DNA of 23,375 bases from Amanita rubescens (lineage: Eukaryota > Basidiomycota > Agaricomycetes > Agaricales > Amanitaceae), in the NCBI GenBank assembly GCA_015039365.1, contig WION01000707.1:1-23375 (forward strand). The letters are read 5' to 3'. Shown here piece after piece: positions 7,973 through 18,306 of the stretch. How positions within the stretch are numbered: position 1 is the stretch's first letter; each line of letters opens with the position of its first letter. Position numbers and translations under genes: made by a program. Below the pieces are notes generated by a model. It saw only the letters and a program-made list of their open reading frames with translations, made no database searches and was not told the origin of the DNA.

Positions 7973-10879
7973 ATGTCCAAACGCTTCCACGACGACACCG
8001 ATATCGCTGCGGCCCTCGTTCCTAAGCGCGCTCGCCACGATGCCTCGGACGATGGAGATAACGATGACGACTCCCTTAGAGACTTTATACAAACTTCCAT
8101 TTCCAAGCGTGATATCAAGGCTGGTACACAAGTCGTAAAAAATGCCAAAGGAAAAACAAAAGTTGCAAAAGGCGAGGTTGGGGGCGGCAGCTTCCAGAGC
8201 ATGGGTGCGTCGGGCACTACTGTCGATCACATTCACCTCACACTTTTTTTTAGGGTTGCACCCGTCGCTGCTGCGATCTCTCACTCTACAAGGGTATAGA
8301 ATACCAACTCCAATTCAAAGATTGTCCATTCCTGCTCTTCTGGCAAATCCACCCAGGGATCTTGTTGGAATGGCGCGTACTGGCTCAGGCAAGTCATTGG
8401 CATACCTGATTCCCCTCGCTCAGAGACTCGGGGGACGTCATTCTACAACTTTCGGTGCTCGGGCGTTAATTTTACTACCAACACGTGAGCTTGCTTTGCA
8501 GATTCTCAAAGTCGGCAAGGAACTTGTCCGCGGCTGGCATTCAGCTCAGGGATTGCACGCCGGAGATAAGGAAGAAGACGTGCGTAAGGGACACAGCCTA
8601 AGGTGGGGCCTGGTCGTAGGCGGTGAAGGATTGGACGAGCAGTTTGAAATGATCTCCAATAATCCAGACGTGTATGCCAAATCTTTACTTCGGTATCATT
8701 TCCTGACGTGCATATAGTATCATAGCCACCCCGGGCCGATTACTACACCTCATAGTCGAAATGAATCTGGACCTCAAGTCTATCCAATATATCGTGTTCG
8801 ATGAAGCGGACAGATTATTCGAGATGGGCTTTGAAACTGCGCTTAACGAGATTCTCCACCGCCTGCCGTCAGCACGGCAAACAGTGCTTTTATCAGCAAC
8901 ACTGCCCAAATCACTAGTAGAGTTTGCGAAGGCCGGTCTCCAAAACCCAAAACTGGTTCGTTTGGATGCCGAAAGCAAGATTAGTTCAGATTTGAGGATG
9001 GCATTCTTCTCTGTCAAACAAGCTGAAAAGGATGCCTGCCTTCTAAACCTCTTGCGAGACGTTATCAAGGTCCCTATCAATGATCGGCTAGCACATGACG
9101 CCACAGAAGAAAAGGATATGAAACGCAAAGGCAAAGTCAAGCATTCAGAGCAGGTCATTGCACCGCATCAAACCTTGATCTTCACAGCCACAAAACACCA
9201 CGTAGAATATCTCAACGCTTTACTGAGTACTGCCGGCTATTCTATATCTCATATATACGGATCACTGGACCAGGCTGCTCGAACACAGCAAATGGACAGA
9301 TTTCGTAGGGGCCTGTCAAACTTGTTGGTGGTTACCGACGTAGCGGCTCGCGGCATAGATATTCCCGTGCTAGAGAATGTCATCAATTATGACTTCCCTC
9401 ACGGTGCACGGGTGTTCGTGCACCGGGTGGGGCGAACGGCTCGAGCTGGCCGGCAAGGCTGGGCGTGGTCTTTCGTTACCAATACGGAGCTTCCCTATCT
9501 TTTGGATCTGCAACTGTTCCTGGGTAGGCCTCTCAGGGGCGACGTGACAGAAGAGGGGGACCGCGCGTACATCGATTCATTAATTCTCGGCACTTTTGAA
9601 AGAGGGAAGATTGATGAAGATAACGAATACGTGAGGTCCCTTGACGACGTGAACCATTCTCTCTCCACTCTCAAAGAAGTTATGAAAAGGGGTCATGCCA
9701 TGTATGAACGGAGCAAAGGGAAAGCCAGCCCACAAAGCTACAAACGTGCAAAAGAAATGATGAAAGACTCAAAATGGGCGCTCGCAGGCTCTGAAACTAA
9801 CGTCCACCCTGTGCTCCTCCGAGGTCTAGGCACCGATGAGAAACGAGAGTCAGTAGAGGCGAGAAAAACGTTGCTTGAGGCGGTTAACTCGTTCCGGCCC
9901 TCGGAAACAGTATTTGAAGTTGGATCCAAAAGTAACTCTGCTACCGTTACTCTGATGAAGGAGCGCAGGAAGGCATTACGCAAATCACAGCAAAGAGCTG
10001 TAGCGTCTGCATTGAATAAGGAAACTGATGAATGCGAGACTGATGAAGATCGAATCGGGTTCGATCAGGAGGCTGAAATGGCTGATGATGACGAGATAGC
10101 GGTATGCGAGGCTGGATCTTTTTGATGGTTTACGCTAAGGCACACACACAGGCTGTATTTGACACTCCAAAGAAAAGAAATTCATTCAGGGACCCCGAGT
10201 TCTTCATGTCTCATTATCAAAAAGACGCACAAACAGATAAAGGGTAAATCCTAACCTTACCCTCGGACGATCGAATTAATTCTTCCGCAGCTATTCGCTT
10301 ACGGACGGTGCCTCGTTTGCCGAGCAGGCGCACAATGCAGCGTTTGACCTCACGGGGGATGAAGCTTTGCAAGTAAAGAAAAGACGACAGCTAACATGGG
10401 ACAAGAAGAAAAAGAAATTCATTAAAGGAGATGGGGCCGGCGCAGACAACATGAAACTCGTAAAGACAGAGAGTGGAACAAAACTGCCCGCAACGTATCG
10501 GAGCGGGCGATACAATGAATGGAAATCCAAAAGTCGGGTTGATCTACCCCAGGTAGGACAAGCGGAAAACCCGAGTCGGTCCGGTGTGGGTGGGAGGACG
10601 TTCAAGCATACAAAGATCACGGCTGCAAAGCCTCTGGACAAGTTACGCACCGATTACGACCGGAAGACTCGCCGGATGAAGAAACAAGATGGACAAGATA
10701 CAGAGTCGACGTCAAGTCTCGGAAATAAAGGGGGCAGGCCTACTAAACGATATGGAGGCAAATCATATGGACAAGTCAAGTCTGAGCTCAAAACCGTTGA
10801 TCAGATTAGGAAGACGAGGAAAATTAAGGACCAGAAGAAGGCCAAAAACGCCCGCCCAAGCAAAAAGAAGAGGCGGTGA
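7973..10879 (+). CDS. DBP10: ATP-dependent RNA helicase Dbp10 (DDX54 family)
   Basis: Exons 7973-8204, 8254-8671, 8718-10101, 10152-10243 and 10291-10879 join to 904 residues, close to yeast Dbp10 and human DDX54. It is a nucleolar DEAD-box ATPase for 60S ribosomal subunit assembly. Motifs in order: GSFQSMGL-type lead-in at 72-79 with Q-motif GYRIPTPIQ (91-99); motif I ARTGSGKS (118-125); PTRELA; TPGRL (221-225); DEAD (245-248); SAT (276-278); LIFTATKHHVEYL; ARGIDIP (427-433); HRVGRTARAGR (452-462). The C-terminal third carries the Dbp10-specific block FRDPEFFMSHYQKDA and the basic Lys-rich tail ending KKKRR. Motif I ends in Ser rather than the usual Thr; both can bind the phosphates. The second intron splits the VIIATPGR motif, which fixes the junction. 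The gene converges on the tRNA transglycosylase gene with 32 bp between stop codons. Confidence 0.95.
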
Positions 10880-10911
10880 CATGTTAGCTAGCACTATGTA
10901 CGATGTACAGC

Positions 10912-12716
10912 TTATGCAACCGCATATTCCCATTTTGCGCCATTACCAAGAACGACCTTTACATTTGGAGCATTCTCTAGCAGATCAACGCCAACGCTTC
11001 GTAATGCGTTGACGCACCATTCGGGATAGCCTGCGTCCCCAAAGTAATCGGCAAAGAATGACCGTAAATACTCCGGAAATGTTCCCGCAATGATAGCGGC
11101 TCTCGCACGACCCATGACTTGAGCTTGAAATGTAATGTTATGCAAGGTTAGCGCTGTACGCGTGCTCCAGTAAATGAAACAACGCGGCAGTCGATGGCGG
11201 GCTTACCATGGGCTGCGGCTGTTTCATGTGTCACCATATGGTGCAATATAGCCCGAGATGTTTTTCCTGTGCAGGTCGGGCATGGACATGACTCGTCTAT
11301 AGGGGCAAGGTCATTAGCGTGCTTGCTCAGCTCTGTACTATTATTCAGTTTCATGTGGCAATGATGCAGAATCAATGCCTACTAAGATTAATAGGTCCTT
11401 TATGTGTCAATGCGACGCCAAAACGGGCTGTACGGGTTGGAAATACGCAGTCAGCCTTGAGGAGAAGTTAAGCCATTGTACACGTATATATACCCGTCTA
11501 CTCACCATGTCAACTCCCAACGCGACGCATACGAGGAGATCTGTCACGGTCCTAAGTTACTGAGGGTTCATTACACTGATGTAGCCACCTTCAGCAAAGC
11601 CGATACCCATCGAGTATCGCGGCCCTGTTCAGACGTCAGCGTTGGCGGGGGCAGACAAATTCACCAGAGCCTACGGTCTTCCGGCAATTTGACTGCGCAT
11701 TGCTTAATACTGACATTCGCAGATGTTAGAAGCGTCTAAACACGTATTCCAACTCGAGGGCATACACACGCCAGAATACATCTAGAGCGTCTTGTGTGAA
11801 TTATCGACTTCAGACCCCTGTGTGCGTAACCCACCTTTTTCTTCACCGCCACTAAGCCCTCCAATGGCATAACCCGCAACTTTGTCTTTTCGTTGAATCA
11901 TTTCGTCTAAACACTCGTCGCGGAGTTGCGGATCCAGTCCACCCTGCACGATTGCAAAGAGATTCTGCGTTGCCTGTTTGCCGGAGCGTTCATGCTGCGC
12001 TATGCATCGATCCAGCCACCGTACAGAGCGTTCCATTGCTTCTCTGACCCGTGGACCAATCGTTAGGCTCGATACTATTCCACGATTGGCCAGTGTTGGA
12101 GACACAACATGGTTTCGCACCTACATCATCTAATTGCATGATAATATCTGCGCCAATTGTGTGTTGTATCGAGATACTTTCTTCTGGCTACGGAAGATTA
12201 GATATACGACTGCCGAAATGTTGCCCACGTACTGTCAGCATCGTCGGTTCTCCATTAAATGGACTAGTGAAAAGAGCGCCATCCTCTGTTATCTTTGTAA
12301 ATTTACTGAGTGAAACCAACTGAAAGCCGCCACTATCCTGTGATTCGTTGTTCGAACGATGTGAACAAGCTTTTGCAAACCTTCACGTACTGTTAATAGG
12401 TTACGATTCCACCCCTGAAACTTGTGTGCACCTCCACATGCAGTTAGCACTTCGAGACCAGGCCTTAGGTTAAGATGATATGTATTATTGAGGATTAGCG
12501 TAACGCCCAGTGCTTCGACTTGTTCTGGAACCAAACCCTTGATAGCTGCTTGGGTTGCGACGGGCATGAACGTGGGTAGCATTGTAACTCCATCTGTGGT
12601 TCGCTAGTCAGCAGGGCGGATTTATATCCAGTAGGAATCGTACGAGGCAATGTCATTCTTGAGACGCGAGCTTTTGTAGTGTGGCATTTCGCAATGACTT
12701 CGAATTGCATTGCCAT
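10912..12716 (-). CDS. QTRT1: Queuine tRNA-ribosyltransferase catalytic subunit (eukaryotic TGT)
   Basis: Twelve exons (12716-12644, 12593-12391, 12337-12233, 12187-12121, 12074-11835, 11781-11766, 11709-11675, 11624-11589, 11540-11506, 11455-11383, 11332-11207, 11153-10912) join in phase to 416 residues. The enzyme swaps guanine-34 for queuine in tRNAs for Tyr, His, Asn and Asp. Visible: [23 protein letters not shown]-terminus; DSGGFQ with Asp93; [11 protein letters not shown]; the nucleophile region [12 protein letters not shown] with Asp272; and the zinc site C310-x-C312-x2-C315 ... H341. Exon 6 is only 16 nt, and four neighbouring exons are 35-73 nt. Budding yeast lacks this enzyme but S. 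pombe has it. The partner subunit QTRT2 is not in the window. Its ATG is 65 bp from that of the divergent TM9 gene, leaving the frame no room to extend. The second Met (12710) is an alternative start. Confidence 0.95.
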
Positions 12717-12781
12717 TAGGCGCGCTGTTAAAGTTGGTCGCGTCAGTGTTTGAGTGGGAGTTGCCGCCACCACCATACATA
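12717..12781. promoter_or_regulatory. Very short divergent promoter between QTRT1 and the TM9 gene
   Basis: The two start codons are only 65 bp apart, so both promoters, or at least both 5' leaders, must overlap each other or the opposite gene. No TATA box is evident. The segment carries the CCACCACCATA-type sequence before the TM9 ATG. Confidence 0.5.
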
Positions 12782-15588
12782 ATGCACGCGGCCCTGCTCG
12801 CCTGCGTCGGCGCTGTTCTCCTTGCCTCCTCAGCAAATGCATTCTATCTTCCCGGTGCTGCACCACATAATTACCATAAAGGCGAAAAAGTTGAACTCTT
12901 TGTAAATACACTCACTCCCATGCTTGCGGGGAGAGAAGATGCAAAACTCGTACGTCGATCCCTCTTCCGTACTAGAAGCTAGCGCTAATCATCCGCCGAC
13001 AGAAATCTTTCATAAACTGTGAGCCTTTACGCCGTGATTCGGCGCATTCGATGCTCATATGTGTCCAGACGACTATTACCACCCAAAGTTTCGCTTCTGT
13101 GAGCGGGAACCACAGAAGCAGCCCGAGTCGCTAGGATCCATCCTGTTTGGAGATAGGATATTTAATTCTCCCTATGACGTGAGAAACACGTTCTCTGGAC
13201 ATGTGTAGTCGATGCTCATTGCGTAGATTAAAATGCTCGAAGATGAAAAGGAATGCAAGACTCTCTGTGTTGTAGACGATGTCAACCCGGAAGACGCGAA
13301 GTTTATCAACGACAGAATAAGGGAAAACTATGCCCTAAATTGGTTAATCGACGGTCTCCCCGCTGCTGAGATGAAGAATGACACAAGCACGGGCGATGTC
13401 TTCTTTGACATCGGCTTTAATTTGGGTAACAACGAGGGTGCATTCCAGAATAGGCCGGCACTCAACAATCACTATGATATCGTCCTCAAGTATGTTTTTA
13501 TCATTATTTCTTTTGTCGTACTTGTTAACGCAGCGTTGCAGCTATCATCGGCCTTCTCCAGATACCTACCGCGTAGTCGGTGTACTTGTATGGCCTTTTA
13601 GGTGGGGATGATCAGCTGTTATTGATCCTTATCATTTATGTGCTCTCAAGTATCGGCGGATCGCAAAGCGGACCGGCCACATGCGACATTAAAACAACCG
13701 AACCTCTTCGTTTGAGCGAGGACCATAAGCAAGTGGTTAGATATACGTATCGTGTCATGTGGAACGTGAGTTTTGGGTATATTTGGCCTGCTTCTGGTCC
13801 TCAGTTACATTTCAATCAGGAATCAATGACTCCTTGGGTACAGACTAGTTTGTCTTTTCAGTATCTCGCAAATGACAATGATCTACAGGCCACGCGCTGG
13901 GATAATTATCTGCATATCTTTGATCCCAAAATCCATTGGTTTAGTCTAATCTATTCACTCATAATCGTTGTATTCCTTTGCATCATGGTGTCCGTGATAT
14001 TGTTGAGGAGTGTGAATAGAGATGTGCGTGGTATAATTTTTGTTTGTGTAAATGATACCTATTCCCTCCCCTCCAGATATCCCGCTATAACGCAATTGAC
14101 CTCAGTGTAAGGTTCACGTAAGAAGCTTCACATCGTAGCTTTCGCTCAAATCAACTTGCAGGAGGATGTTCAAGAAGACTGGGGATGGAAGCTTGTTCAC
14201 AGTGAAGTATTCCGAAACCCAAATAACCCCCTTGTCCTGTCAGTCATGGTGGGCAATGGCTCCCAGTTGTGCGCCATGGTCGGAGTCACACTTGGTACGA
14301 AGTCTGCTTTGGTGTATTCAGCGCAGCTCTCTCATCTTACCTACAGTTTTTGCCTTGCTCGGTTTCCTCTCGCCTTCCAACCGTGGATCGCTTGCTACGG
14401 TCATGATGATATGTTGGACGTTCTTTGGAAGGTGAGCTCCGTGATGTACTCGAAATTGGATCTCATATTGCGACAGTATTGGTGGCTACATTTCAAGTCG
14501 ATTGTATGTTACTCTGGGTGGGACAGACCGTCGGAAGAATGCCTTCTTGACTGCAACTATCTTACCAACGTGAGTCCACAGTTATCTCGCCAGATAGATT
14601 ACCGAGTGACTCGAAATAGAATCGTTTTTATGATCGTTTTCTTTTTGAATTTCTTTTTGCTTATGGCCGGTTCATCTGGGGCTGTACCGTTCGGTGAGGT
14701 GCAGGCTTCTGAAGATGGACAATCACTAATTCGGTGCAGGGACCATGCTACTCATCGTCTTGATGTGGTTTGGGATTTCGGCTCCATTATCCGCCATTGG
14801 ATCTTATTTCGGTTCCAAGCACGGCGTACGTGAACGCATGATACGTGTAATCGAAATTTTGACCAGTCATTCAGGTCGTGAAACACCCTGTTCGCGTCAA
14901 CCAGATACCCCGTCAGATACCCCCTACCCCAAAGTACCTACGTCCATGGGTAAATCGATCACTCGCGTATAACTTGGCCATACTCATAATTCTCTTTTAG
15001 GTCGCCGCGATATTAGGCGGCTTACTACCGTCCGGTAAAAAGTACACCTTAGTATTTCTGGCTTATCGCTGATTGTTGCTACAAGGCGCTGCATTTGTCG
15101 AGCTATACTTTATCATGTCCAGCTTATTCGCCTCGCGCGCATACTATGCCTTTGGATTTCTAGCTCTAACCGCGACAGAGGTTTCCCTTACAGTGGCGAC
15201 TGTTTCAATTCTATTCACATACTTCAACCTTTGTGCAGAAGAGTATCGGTAAGCCATGTTTGCGTAGGCTGGTTCATGCTGATTCCACCATGCTGTGCAG
15301 ATGGCATTGGAGATCCTTCATAGTTGGAGGCGGTAGTGCATTCTGGGTGCTATGCTATGGACTATATTACTGGATATCACGCATATCACTTGACTCGCTC
15401 TCAGGCGTCGTGCTATATCTTGGCTACCTATTCCTCATCGCACTCCTCGATTTCCTCGTCACGGGTAAGGATATGATCTATTTCTTGGACTGCAGAGTGA
15501 CGCTGACAGGACACCGTCAGGGACTATTGGATTCTTAGCATCTTATTGGGCGGTTCGCAGAATTTATAGCTCCATCCGTATTGATTAG
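12782..15588 (+). CDS. Transmembrane 9 superfamily (EMP70/nonaspanin) protein
   Basis: Nineteen exons close exactly in phase to 629 residues: 12782-12949, 13003-13018, 13069-13178, 13227-13489, 13542-13601, 13651-13765, 13820-13837, 13889-14023, 14077-14106, 14162-14294, 14347-14431, 14477-14569, 14620-14693, 14740-14825, 14875-14949, 15001-15034, 15086-15248, 15301-15464, 15521-15588. It has a signal peptide (MHAALLACVGAVLLASSANA) and a lumenal domain opening FYLPGAAPHNYHKGE and containing YYHPKFRFCE and HRPSPDTYRVVGV. It then has the nine-membrane-span block with EDVQEDWGWKLVH, LSVMVGNGSQL, FLSPSNRGSLATVM, AGSSGAVPFGTM, GISAPLSAIGSYFG and QIPRQIPPTPKYLRPW. These proteins sit in Golgi/endosomes and affect protein sorting, adhesion and metal handling. 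The tail ends IRID, a variant of the KxD/E COPI-binding signal of the family. Exons of 16, 18 and 30 nt are present. Confidence 0.95.
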
Positions 15589-15648
15589 TTAGTTATCATG
15601 TAAAGGGTAATTCCCGCTAACGACTCTATCGTACGAAGGACACTAGGC

Positions 15649-17236
15649 TTATGGTTTCAGCGCTAATACAAGTAGTTTATCTTTGCCAGCGCGGAGAATA
15701 GCCATTCTATTATCAATTAAATGTTGTCTGGACAGCATAAAGTGAACGTCGAGAACGGGTGAATTATTGAGATATAGACCGCGGGCTTGAACCAACATCT
15801 TGGCTGCAGCTGCGGATTGTGAGATTTTTAGTACGACCACATTGAAAGAATGCTTACAATTGGAGGTAACAAGACCGTGTTTAGCGATCAACTTGGGGAG
15901 CGGTGTATGGAATGCGTCATGCTCATCTACTAAAATGAGACGGGGGTCATCCTTGAACGCATGAATGACGTCGTCTGCTCTCATAGTGGAATAGTCAGAA
16001 CCAAAAAATAACTTGGTCATTGTTTCAGCGTGAATTAATCCCTCGCCTGTTCCATTAAATTGGCACATGGAAGGACGATCATGAGGATGCTACGTACGTC
16101 CATGGACCATTTCAGTCACTTCCGCGGCTAGACGGCGTTGCGCTATCCGTTTGTCTGGTTGAGGCTGATGCCAGCGGAAATAAATTGAGAGCAAAAACGA
16201 GAAAATTGAAATGCATGCCAACCTCATGTGTCTTAACGATATCCGCAATCTCCGACAAGGGCAACAGAGTGAACATCTTCAGATACTTTTCGACGTCCGC
16301 GTCTGTCACTTTGATAAAGTACTGTGGAGGGTGGTTAGGGAAGGTAAGCTTGTGGTTGCTGGCGCTACGTACCTGGTAAAAATCAAATATACTGGTGAGG
16401 CCTGGATCGAGCCATACAGCATTTCCTGCACTCTTTCCAAACTTTTCGCCAGTCGAAGTTGTCAACAGCGGCGTGGTTATTCCAAACACGTTGATGGCTT
16501 CTGTACCCGCCGCAGCCGTTTTAGCAATGAGCTCCAATCCGGCTACGATATTTCCCCATTGATCTGAACCGCCGACCTGTATTGAACAACCGTGGTGTTT
16601 GTGTAAATGATAAAAGTCATAAGCTTGGAGTAGTTGGTAAGTGAATTCTGTAAATGAAATGCCCTGTTGAGAGTCGAGCCGCGCTTTTACACTTTCCCTG
16701 CTGATCATTGCGCTGATGCGAGCGTGTACGCCGACCGTGCGTAAGAAGTCGAGCATGGTGAAATGTTGATGCCATTCAAGGTTGCTCATGACATGAGGTG
16801 GTAGAGACGTGGAATGATGAATGTTTGGAAGTTTCTGTGATGCATAGGAGGAAGCACGAGCGAAAAAGCCGCGTATGCTTTCAGCGAGGCTCGAGACATT
16901 GTCTTCAACATGCTGAACGTCCGCGAGCTGTCGCTCGGTAGTGCGTCCGGAGGGGTCACCGATGCGACCAGTTGCGCCACCTATGAGCGGGATGATCGTA
17001 TGACCGTGCAACCTGAAATGGAAAAGACACAAGAGAGGAAGGAGGTGGCCTATGTGAAGAGAGCGTGCTGTAGGATCGATGCCCGCATAAACCGTGCGAG
17101 ACGCCGTGCCAAGAGCCAATTCCAAATCATGCGATCTAGTCACATCTTGAATGAAACCACGGTTTTTGAGCTCACGGAGGAGAGAGAAGGATCGTCGCTG
17201 GAAGCGGGTGACCTGCCACGTCCAACGAGGCAACAT
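15649..17236 (-). CDS. MSY1: Mitochondrial tyrosyl-tRNA synthetase
   Basis: Exons 17236-16373, 16321-16223, 16164-16098 and 16046-15649 give 475 residues. It charges mitochondrial tRNA-Tyr. The class I signature LHIGH lies at 60-64 in YAGIDPTARSLHIGH, the second signature KFGKS at 265-269 inside GEKFGKSAGNAVWLD, and SDQWGNI marks the bacterial-type TyrRS fold. The last 80 residues resemble the S4-like tRNA-binding domain. The N-terminus MLPRWTWQVTRFQRRSFSLL is rich in Arg and hydrophobic residues with no acidic residues, as expected for a mitochondrial presequence. An in-frame ATG 48 nt upstream (17284) would add 16 residues. The second intron uses the unusual donor GTTGGC, and the junction is set by continuity of PDKRIAQRRLAAEVTEMVHG. 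It converges on the TM9 gene with 60 bp between stops. Confidence 0.93.
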
Positions 17237-17522
17237 TTGAAAATAATTAGCGTGACTAAAAAAAGCCCACATATATCCGCACACACTGGCGTTTCCGCGT
17301 CTGCCACAACCTTCCTTAGTCGCCCCACTTAGTTCTTGTGTACTCCTTCCGTCCCACAGCAGCAGAACACACGAACAGAAAGAGCAACGCGCATCGTCAC
17401 GTGCAGGTAAGGCTAGATCACATGCAACTCGGCAAAAACCGTAAAATGCTACAGTTTTGGAAATAAGGTTTTGCGACGGTCACTGACGGACCCCTCTAAA
17501 TCCATCCTCGTCGACAGCAAGA
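17237..17522. promoter_or_regulatory. Divergent promoter of MSY1 and RPS23, with a likely 5'-UTR intron
   Basis: 286 bp lie between the start codons. On the plus strand a donor GTAAGG at 17407 and an acceptor TCGACAG ending at 17517 could bound a 111-bp intron in the RPS23 leader, 5 nt before its ATG. Leader introns are usual in fungal ribosomal protein genes, so this fits, but no transcript supports it here. Confidence 0.45.
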
Positions 17523-18165
17523 ATGGGCTGTATGTCCTCCTCTCTTCATATCGTAGCCATGTACTGACCGGCGTATGCAGCCAACAAACCCCGTGGACTT
17601 CAAGCAGCGCGCAAGCTCCGTACATCCCGCCGTGAAAACCGCTGGGTTCGTATAAGCGCCGCTATCGTTATGACATACTAAACAGACCGGTATCGTGCAG
17701 GCGGACAAGAGCTACAAAAAGCGTGCATTGGGAAATATTTACAAGACGTCACCAACTGGTGGTTCTTCCCATGCAAAAGGCATTGTACTTGAGAAAGTCG
17801 GTGTCGAGGCAAAACAGCCCAACTCTGCCATCCGTAAATGTGTACGTGTACAATTGATCAAGAACGGCAAAAAAGTCACCGCTTTCGTTCCGGTGAGTAC
17901 AAATTTTACTGCTACGCCTACATGACGCTCATTTGTCATAGAACGACGGTTGTCTCAACTTTGTTGATGAGAACGATGAAGTGCTCATCTCTGGCTTCGG
18001 TCGTCGGGGTAAAGCCAAGGGTGATATTCCTGGAGTGCGGTTCAAAGTTGTAAAAGTTTCTGGTGTGGGTCTTCTTGCGCTATGGAAGGAAAAGAAGGTT
18101 TGTGTTCTGGCAACCAGTGCATTTGCGTTTGCTGATTCCCTGTCCAGGAGAAGCCAAGATCATAA
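17523..18165 (+). CDS. RPS23: 40S ribosomal protein S23 (uS12)
   Basis: Five exons (17523-17529, 17581-17645, 17701-17892, 17942-18097, 18148-18165) give 145 residues, exactly the usual length. The protein sits at the decoding centre of the small subunit. The sequence is near-universal: [88 protein letters not shown] and the KEKKEKPRS end. The first coding exon is only 7 nt (ATG GGC T) and the last is 18 nt. The third intron falls between the Pro and Asn of the VPNDGC loop, whose proline is prolyl-hydroxylated in other eukaryotes. The start was chosen because ATGGGCT joined through donor GTATGT gives MGSNKPRGL, matching the MGxxKPRGL family start. The second intron donor, GTTCGT, is non-consensus. 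Confidence 0.95.
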
Positions 18166-18306
18166 ATACTGCTTTGGAGCAATTTACTTACCATGTGTTT
18201 CTATTCATTATGTTCGACTCTACATTTCATAGTATGAGTACCGCGAGAATTTGATTGGCCATATGGACCTTTGGGTGACACAGGAGGGGCTTGATAAGCG
18301 CACACC

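Noticed and set aside
8685..9158. 157-codon minus-strand frame inside Dbp10
   Set aside because: It lies opposite conserved helicase motifs in another frame; mirror open frame only.
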